64,000 bases of DNA from contig CM073592.1 of assembly GCA_037074705.1 (NCBI GenBank), positions 25,206,629 through 25,270,628 of the forward strand, read 5' to 3'. The notes under the pieces are model-generated. The model saw nothing but the letters and a program-made list of their open reading frames with translations, was not told where the DNA came from and did not search any database. Made by a program: the position numbers and the translations under genes. The DNA comes from Zhengitettix transpicula. Taxonomy: Eukaryota; Arthropoda; Insecta; Orthoptera; Tetrigidae. Shown piece after piece: positions 13,201 through 22,680 of the stretch. The stretch's first letter is position 1. Each line of letters starts with the position of its first letter.

Positions 13201-16200
13201 TATTTCTTCAACGCAAATATCTGCCGTGTTTGCATGTTCCAAAATTTGCACCCCGCTACCCCTGCATATGAGGGGTAAATGCCAATTTGAATGTCGTAAC
13301 TAAGCACAGTGACTTCCATAACCTTTGATTTGACTCCAATCTCGGTTGTATTCGCGTTATTTTACTGTAAAGCATCTCCACCCCAAACCCGAAGGGTGTC
13401 CTTTTCACAGGGCGTAGGGGATGAAAATTGTATTCAGATAACATTGGTAGAAACACTATCAATATCTTTGACCCCTAAAAATATTTATCCGACTCAAATA
13501 TCGGCTGTTTTAGCATGTTTATATATTTCCACCCCCGCTTCTGGGGGTGGAAGACGCGTCTCACCCCGACAGTGTTTGTTTCCTGGTCGCAAAGACACAC
13601 GTGTACGAAATTTGGTGAAAATTGCTCGACTGGTGTAGACTTGTATTTTATTTAGAAAATGTTTGTATGGGAAATAGAAAAGGGCTGTTTTTAGGGTTTT
13701 CCCGGAAATTATTCGATGTTTTCTCGCCTTTTAAACCTTCCCTAGACCTCCACGAACATTTCAAGACTAAGATAAGATAAATCCGTTCAGCCGTTCTCGA
13801 GTTTTAGTGAAACTAACGAACAGCAATTCATTTTTATATATATAGATTTATTAGATAATTAACAATCGGAACTATATAGTACACGTTCCATGAGTTAATG
13901 TGATGACACAATAATATAATAACGTGAGCGGATGCCCATCCAATGGCGTTATCCGGATTGTGAACTTATACTGCTTTCAGGTCATTCGGCCATTTCTTGT
14001 TCTGAAGTCTTCTGTAGGGAGGGTCATGATGCAGGGTGGACGCTAGTTCGTTTGGGTGAAGTTGGAGACGCAGGAAGTGGTTGGTGCATTCTTCTTGAAC
14101 GGTTGGCATTCCGAGGTCCGTATGTAATGTTCCATTGCTGACGTACCAAGGTGCATTTACAAGCATTCTGAGTGTTTTCGATTGAAATCGTTGGATGATG
14201 TTGACGTTGGATTTGCAAGAGCAGCCCCATAGCTCAATGCCATATGTCCAAATTGGTTTTATTATAGCTTTGTAAAGGAATATTTTGTTTTCAAGCGATA
14301 AACACGATTTTCTCCCCAGTGCCCAGTACATTTTTCTCAGTCGCAGTGTCGGATTCCTTCCTTTTTTTTAATATATGTTTTTTTCCACGTTAGTTTTTTG
14401 TCCAAATGTAGACCCAGATAGCGAACTTCGTTGGATTGTGGAATTTCTATATTGTATCGGGACACTGATGGACATTCTGATCGATTTAATGTGAAGTTGA
14501 CTTGTGTACTTTTCGCTTCATTGACTTTGATCCGCCATTTATTGAGCCATACTTTAAGAAGGGATAAATGGGTTTGAAGGTTTGAGGAGGCCATTTGTGG
14601 GTCGGTTTGTTGAGATAGGAGTGTTCCACGTGTGTGTGTGTGTGTGTGCGAGTGTTGCGTACTTCTTCTTCGTCTTGCGTGGACCGTGTTTGTGCATGTA
14701 GAATGTATCGCGACCATTTCGCCACGCCGCAGCGAACGCAGCGTCAGCACACGCAAAGCGTTCGAGGTGAAGAGGGGAACTTCTCCGCTTGCTTCACCTC
14801 ACTGGCCCATTGACACACTGCTGGGTCCACGGAGGGACTTAAATATTCACCAATAATAATAATAAAAAAAGCTCGGACATGTAAATTCCACTTAGGGCAG
14901 AAAAACCAGCGGCAACGAAACCGAAAGTGCGGTTGTTTTGCGTCCAGGACGTGGCGTCAACAGTTTCAGAGAAACTCCTTCCACCAAAGAGTTCAAACAA
15001 AGATACAATATGATATATATAATTAAGCCTTCTTTTAAAAATGATTCCTTTCAAACCGGCAGATAAATTTAGGCCTATTACATTGTGGTATTTCGCTACA
15101 AATGGAAGACAGTTAAATCACCACGTTGAGGCGCCAATTTGTAGTAATTTCTTACATTTAAATAAACGGTACGTTGGAGAAAAGAACTATGTAGTAATTG
15201 GCAACGTAAAACAAGCAGTTTAAACAAACAATTAAAGTTATTATCTGTAAACTCGTAAGTGAAGATATTATCGTCAGATTTCCGATTAAGTTCAGAATTT
15301 AAAGTTAATATTTTATGTTTTGCATTGTAATAATCTATGGATGAATTAACCCCATGATAGCTTGATAAAATTTGTTGGTTTAACAAGTACTTCTTGATCA
15401 AAGATCTTCGTCTAGAAGATGACGACAGAGCTTTTAGTCGTCGAAACGTTGCGTTCTACAATTATGTAAAACCCGGTTGAACTCCGAGAACAATATATTG
15501 AAAGTACTTTTTTATTAAAGGCCCAGTAATCGACCCTGAGAAATAGTCATTTTTATTGTAAAATATTAATTGATAATGTAAATTGAAATTTATTTGCCTT
15601 AATAACTTTTGTAAAATTTAATTGTTTGTTCGTAATAAATTTTAATTGTTTGTTTAAACATCTTGTTTTACGTTGCATAATTGTTTGCTCCAACGTACCG
15701 TTTATTTAAACGTAAGAAATTACTACATATTGGCGCCTCAGCGTGGTGTCACGTTTCTTCTAATAAAGAATAGGATACGAAATCTGACGATAACATTGAT
15801 GCAAGTAATATAGTAATATGTGCATGCAATATTTTGCTATTTTTTATATGTGTGTGTGTGCGTGTGAAATTTAGAGTTTGATGAAGAGAAGTAGTTATAA
15901 TAATTATAATAATTAAATGTGCATTTAAATTGTGAGGATCTGATAGGAATAATAAATTTTATGATAGTTCATGTTGTTAAGAAATAAAAAAGCAGTTGCC
16001 GGATAAAATGGAAATAGAAGTAAATGGTAGAATAATTGAAGAGAAAAGAACTAGTAATAAAATGGATTCAGAAGAAGTGATTTTTCAATGTGGGCAAGCG
16101 TAATTTAACCGATTACCACAAATTGACGCCTTAACGTGGGGCACTGCTTTTAATTTTAACGTGTAATTTATTTGCGAAATACCACAATATAAGCAGATTA

Positions 16201-19200
16201 AGTTCCTCTGAGTGGACGTTCATCACAAAAGTATGACGGGAATGTGTTTTTAAAAAGTCCTATTCCTTCCTAATTTTTTTGTACAATGATAGAAAATAAT
16301 TTGTAATGAAATAGTTTTGGCAGAACCGTCAGTATTTTTGTATAAATGATGCAAGTCCGTCCTTCTAGTGGACCCTGAACAATCTGACTCTATAAATCCA
16401 CACACTTGGGGAGAGTTTCCAAGTGTAAAATTTAAGAATATTAAATACTTAACGCAAATATTCTAATAACAATATTAGTGTCAAGAAAAATTTAAGGGCG
16501 TTTTAGAAGTGAATCATTAAATATTGAGAGAAACTGGAAATTTGTAATTAATGAATGCAAGCTTTCCCGGTTTAAATTATTAATATTTTTTTTTGCGGTT
16601 GAGCACCAGGTTCAGATTTCTCGATGTTGACGTTTCTGCGGTCTGAAGGCAGCGGAAGCGAATGACCGCGGGAACGTCAACATCGAGAAATGTGAACCTA
16701 GGTGCCCAACCGCGGAAATTTTTAGGTTAAGTAATTGAAAATATTGCGAGGATTACAATTAATTTTGTTTTATTTTTGTAAATACAATCCTATGATTTAT
16801 CCATCAGAGGTCCTTGGGCTCACTGTAAAATAATATTGAAGGAATGATTGCTAAATTCAGTTTTTTTTAGGGCAACAGGCTACATGAGGGTGATCCACTT
16901 TGGACAACTCCCCTTTAATAGCATAGGAAGGGATTTGAAAGGGGGGGTGTGGAAGGGTAGAGGAAGGTAGCCAAGGGTTAACTAGGGCCCCCGGGCTATA
17001 TTTTAAGGATCCTACCCGGAATTCGCCTCAAGAAATGCAGGGAAAACCCTAGAAAAACCTGCATCAGGTAGGTCGGGCATTGGGTACTTGTCCCATGCCC
17101 TTCCGATAGCGGGAGAGGAGTTTGCTGTGGGGACGCAGCATTTCCTTCTCCGTGCCTCGACCAGTTTAGGAGGCAGCTCGCCGACTATTCCAATGGGAAT
17201 AGCGAACAACTCTTACCGTATGCCCAAGGTCTGCGACCCCGGAACATACAACTCTCAAAACCGGCCGAGGTGCCTCGGCTTGTGGGAACCTCAGTTCAAA
17301 AACGGGGAGGAAAAGGCATACCCAAAGGTAGCCCCTTCGTATCTCTCCTAAAAGGTTCTGCCTGCGAGAGAAAATCCCTCGCAGGTTACCTGGGAGAGAA
17401 TCCTCTCGCAGGCTTTATCTAGCGCTAAATTACGAAACGACGCACGTTCGATTATAATCGATTTTTGTGCCAACTCGACTGGAGAGAGATGAATAATAAA
17501 TGTACGTGTAGAACGACACGCACTTCACGTGGTGGCTTCTGATTGGCTGTGACGTCACTTCATTTATTTTACGTTTACGTTCGCGTTTCCCAGCGCGCAA
17601 ACAACCACAGCCGCGACGGAAATGTACGAGTACGCCATAAACTGTTTTATTTGATTCAGTTAATCGCCTGTTATGGTAGATGTTACGTCACAACTAAGTC
17701 TGTTATTAATATCAAATAAAATACAGAAGCCATGACCTATGAGCAGAAGATCATGACGTTTCTCAAAAACCAGTTGGGCAGGATTCCTCAAGTGTCACGG
17801 CAGCGGATAAATCAATTGTAATGACCCGAGTCCAGAAAATAAAATGCTAACGTAATGATTCCATTTTAACAACCTGTTTTCAGGAAATCCGTTTTATTTG
17901 ATCCAGAGGTCAGCTGTGGCGGTCTAACTCGTCGTTCACGGCCCCGGCGGAATCACTTTAGTGCGTGGGAGGAAGAACCTATTACAACGTTCTTGTGAAT
18001 ATTTCCCGGTTAACTTGTGCAACCTCTGGCATTGTAATTCTAAGGTTGACTAGAGCCGTGACGTCAAGACACCGTAGGAACTCTTCTCCGCGAATCTATA
18101 ACGACCTCGGGGAAATCTTCTCGACGGCTCAGAGAGAGAGAAAGAACAAAAAATCGACCTCAAGCTGTGTTCTGTATTTATAAATTTCGACGTTCCATTA
18201 CACATTCGCGACGCGGAAGCCTCCAGAATATCCCGTTCGATTTAACTGCCACCTGTTAACGATTGAACAGGTAAATTGCCACCGCAAACCGTTGAAAAGT
18301 ATAGTTTTTTTTTCCGGTCTTCATTTCGGTGTCCTCTAAATCGAGGCCGGTTAAATTAAAAAGTGTAAATGATTTATTAACTTTTATAGCCTCATTTCAG
18401 TTAGAAATATAAAAAACTCCTTGAAACGACGACCTCGGTTTCTTCGTCGTCGTCGGTTCACAAGGTTGTGCAGAGATAATTGGACCAGATGTCCTCCGAG
18501 TAGGCAAGTAAAAGGGTTTCGCAGGTAAATATATCATTTTAATGACCTTTTTTTTTCTAAACAAAAATGTCAAAGATTAATTTTTTGAATCAGTGTTAAT
18601 GAAATAATATCACTTCCCGTTTCTTTTTGTTTTTATAGCGTTTAAAAGTTAATGAAAAAAAATATCATTAAGTGATATCGGACTGTTTATAATATATTAA
18701 TAATAATAATAAGAAGAAACCTTTTATACAGTCTGCGATTTATATTAAAAACTTCATAAAGCTTTCGACATTGTCATAATCATGCTGTAGGTTGAAACAC
18801 ATGAGCACAGAAATTATACATTATATGTCGTAATTGTTTAAAATGATTAGGCTTGTACATTTAAATCAACAGAATGATTACGTCATAATATTGAAAGCTT
18901 TCTGAGGTTTTTAAAAATAAATCTGATACTGTATAAACGTTTTTATTATTATTATTATTAAAAAATACTTTTCGTGACCACTGTGACGAAATATTGTCAA
19001 TTCCTGGTTGTATTTTGTGGCCTTTTCGGACTTTTGGAAAATCGACAGTCTACATGTTGAAGTCATATAAACTGTCTTGAATGATATTTTATTCAGATCA
19101 TTTATGAGGTATAAATCTGTTTACAGTACTGAGGTTAGCGGCCGTCATGGACCTGTGAAGCTAATCCCATAATCGCCGAAGCCAGAAGCCGAGAGATCAT

Positions 19201-21836
19201 CTCGCAAGGAGCACAAATCGGGGTCAAGGTGATTTACGCCTTCTAAGCATGCAAAGTTTTCAATTTTTACAGTTATCTTGCAATTGCTCTTGGGTTAATT
19301 TAGTTGTCTGAAAACCGATCCGTTTCAGTGACCCTCGGCATTTTATTCACCTTATTGATATTTATGCTCGAAACTGAGAATTTCCGTTAAAATAATTACG
19401 AATCACTAGCTTCACAATTGGTTTTGACTTCAACATCAAATAATTATTCAATAAAACAGTATAAAATCCTTTAAATATTTTTATATAATTTTTTTTTTGA
19501 GTTGTATTAACGTCAATATCGTTAGCTACTATACGTTTGAGTATTACATACTTTTATAAATTAAAAAAACCAACCAAATTCGTCAGAAATATATTTTGAT
19601 AAAATAAAAAAATTAAAAAAAATATTAATGAAAATTAGTACGACGTGTCGTTCCGTTTTTTTTGGTACCTCTTCAGTTTCATATATATTTTTTTTTTTTG
19701 GTGTCAAATCTGATTTATTTTTTGAGATATAAATTTATGGAGAATTTTAATTATATCTCCAGAAATAAATTATATTTATATTTGTAAAATAAAAAAAAAT
19801 TAGGTAGGCACCTGAAGAGGTTCCAATAATGGAACGAAACGTCTTGCCAATTTTTATTATGATGTTCTAATTTTTTATTTTTGTAAAATATATTTTTTTC
19901 TGGCGAATTTGGCTGGTTTATTCATTCAACGATGACAGTTATATTAACTATTAAAAACTTTTATAAAATTACGTAAATCGTAGTTTATTTCGAATAAATT
20001 TAAGAAATTTGCACTTATTCAGTTACATTATTTCTTTTTTGATCAAACTTTTTTTTAAAAACGTTTTTAATACGCCGTTAAATGCCTGTAAGATCTTTAT
20101 CTAAGCGTTAAGCCAAATGGAATTTGTCTGTTTATCAATAATCACAACACTCAAACATCCGAAGGGAATTTTTATCTTTTTAAAATTCGTGCCTTATCAA
20201 CGAAGGCACTTCACAAGATAGCAAAAATATTACGACGACGACGATGCACCGAACCGAAGGGAAAAAAGTCTTGAAATAAGATGAGTGTATGTCCTTGGTG
20301 ACACCATCGGTTTTTAAATCATTAATATGGTACGCGAGAAATTCGTTACGTTTTCCACCTACGCAGGTTTTTTTAGGGCAACAGGCTACATGAGGGTGAT
20401 CCACGTTGGGCAACTCCCCTTTAATAGCATAGGAAGGGGTTTGAAAATGGGGATGCGGAAGGGTAGAGGAAGGTAGTAAAGGGTTAACTAGGGCCCCCGG
20501 GCTATATTTTAAGGATCCTACCCGGCATTCGCCTAAAGAAATGCAGGGAAAACCCTAGAAAAACCTGCATCAGGTAGGTTGGGCATTGTGTACTTGTCCC
20601 ACGCCCTTCCGATAGCGGGAGAAGGACTTTGCTGTTGGTACGCAGCATTCCCTTCTCCGTGTCTCGACCAGTTTAGGAGACAGCTGGCCGGCTGTTCCAA
20701 TGGGAATAGCGGACAACTCTTACCGCATGCCCAAGGTCTGTGACCCCGGAACATACACCTCTCAAATCAGGCCGAGGTGCCTCGGCTTGTGGGAACCTTA
20801 GTTCAAAAACGGAGAGGAAAAGGCATCCCCAAAGGTAGCCCCTTCGCATCTCTCCTACAAGGTTCTGCCTGCGAGAGAACATCCCTCGCAGGTTACCTGC
20901 GAGAAAATCCTCTAGCAGGCTTCGACCTACGCAGGTATTTTCCTTCCCAGATCGACTGTAAAGTGTTAAAATTTTCATGCGAGTGACGTTAACAGACCGT
21001 TGTAGAGAAGGAAGTAACCTTCATCGAGTTGCTCAATCCATCGTTCTTCGTGACCTCACCAGAATCCCCTCACCCGTGTGAATGTGACAGAGAAATGACA
21101 AGGAAAGGACGGTGTTACGAAAAAAAAAAAAAAAAAAAAAGGTAAATAAAAAACGGCTGTAGAGAATTTGTCAATATTTGACTGACTGGACAAATAACGC
21201 GTCACCAGAAAAAAAAAATCCTTGAGAGTTATTGCTCAATAAACGTACAGAGATTTTTTTTTTCTGTGTGAACTGTGAGAGAAAAAATGTGAAGAAGAAA
21301 AGTTTATCACTTGTGAAATTAAATAACGTGCTGTCTGAAAGCAAATTGTCCGCAAATAAAATATTCGTTTAAGAGGCTTTTTGCAAATTTATGGACGAAG
21401 TAGAGAAACCGTTTTTTATTGAATAAAACGTTGTAATGTTTTACTCAACTCCTAAAATATGTGAACATATTAAATATTGTCAATTAAAAAACCATCATTT
21501 TCTAATAATTTTTTTTTAAAATAAATCAAAAGGCAATTTAAGCTATTTGTTTGAATGAAAATGGAATTTTGGAGAACATTTAGAACTTGAGATGATGGAC
21601 TCATACTAAAAGCATCGGATTTTACTGTAATTGTAAGAACTTCTCCACTACAAAACTGAAAGGAAATTTAAAAGGTCTATAAATCAATCAAAAATTCAAA
21701 ACTACGTTAGTTGATTTCAGGATATTTAAATACTTGTTTAATAAACCAATAAAAGACTGTTGTACTTTACTATTAATTTTATAAATGAAAACCCTTCAAT
21801 CATAGTCACATGTAAAATTTATTTTAATGTTATTAT

Positions 21837-21890
<54 letters not shown>

Positions 21891-22153
21891 ATTATTATTA
21901 TTAAGATTGAAATGTCAGGATTTAAAATAGTACGTCAGGAGCTTTCGGCTACTTTAACCTTGTTCATCTGATAATATAATTAAATCATTTACTTAGGCCA
22001 ACTTATTTCGAGACATATTTATATATATATATTACTTATATTAAAATGTCAGGATTTAAAATAGTACGTCAGGAGCTTTTGGCTACTTTAACCTTGTTCA
22101 TCTGATAATATAATTAAATCATTTACTTACGCCAATTTATTTCGAGACATATA

Positions 22154-22200
<47 letters not shown>

Positions 22201-22314
22201 CTTATATTAAAATGTCAGGATTTAAAATTGTACGTCAGGAGCTTTCGGCTACTTTAACCTTGTTCATCTGATAATATAATTAAATCATTTACTTACGCCA
22301 ATTTATTTCGAGAC

Positions 22315-22366
<52 letters not shown>

Positions 22367-22480
22367 CTTATATTAAAATGTCAGGATTTAAAATTGTACG
22401 TCAGGAGCTTTCGGCTACTTTAACCTTGTTCATCTGATAATATAATTAAATCATTTACTTACGCCAATTTATTTCGAGAC

Positions 22481-22526
<46 letters not shown>

Positions 22527-22640
22527 CTTATATTAAAATGTCAGGATTTAAAATTGTACGTCAGGAGCTTTCGGCTACTTTAACCTTGTTCATCTGATAA
22601 TATAATTAAATCATTTACTTACGCCAATTTATTTCGAGAC

Positions 22641-22680
<40 letters not shown>

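Noticed and set aside
13256..13638. Matching open frames in 13073-13638 and 52034-52837
   Set aside because: Both lie in repeat family T copies in opposite orientation; shared frames follow from repeat identity.
21001..21130. Possible exon reading VEKEVTFIELLNPSFFVTS
   Set aside because: Short, no splice sites checked out, no recognisable family; treated as chance.
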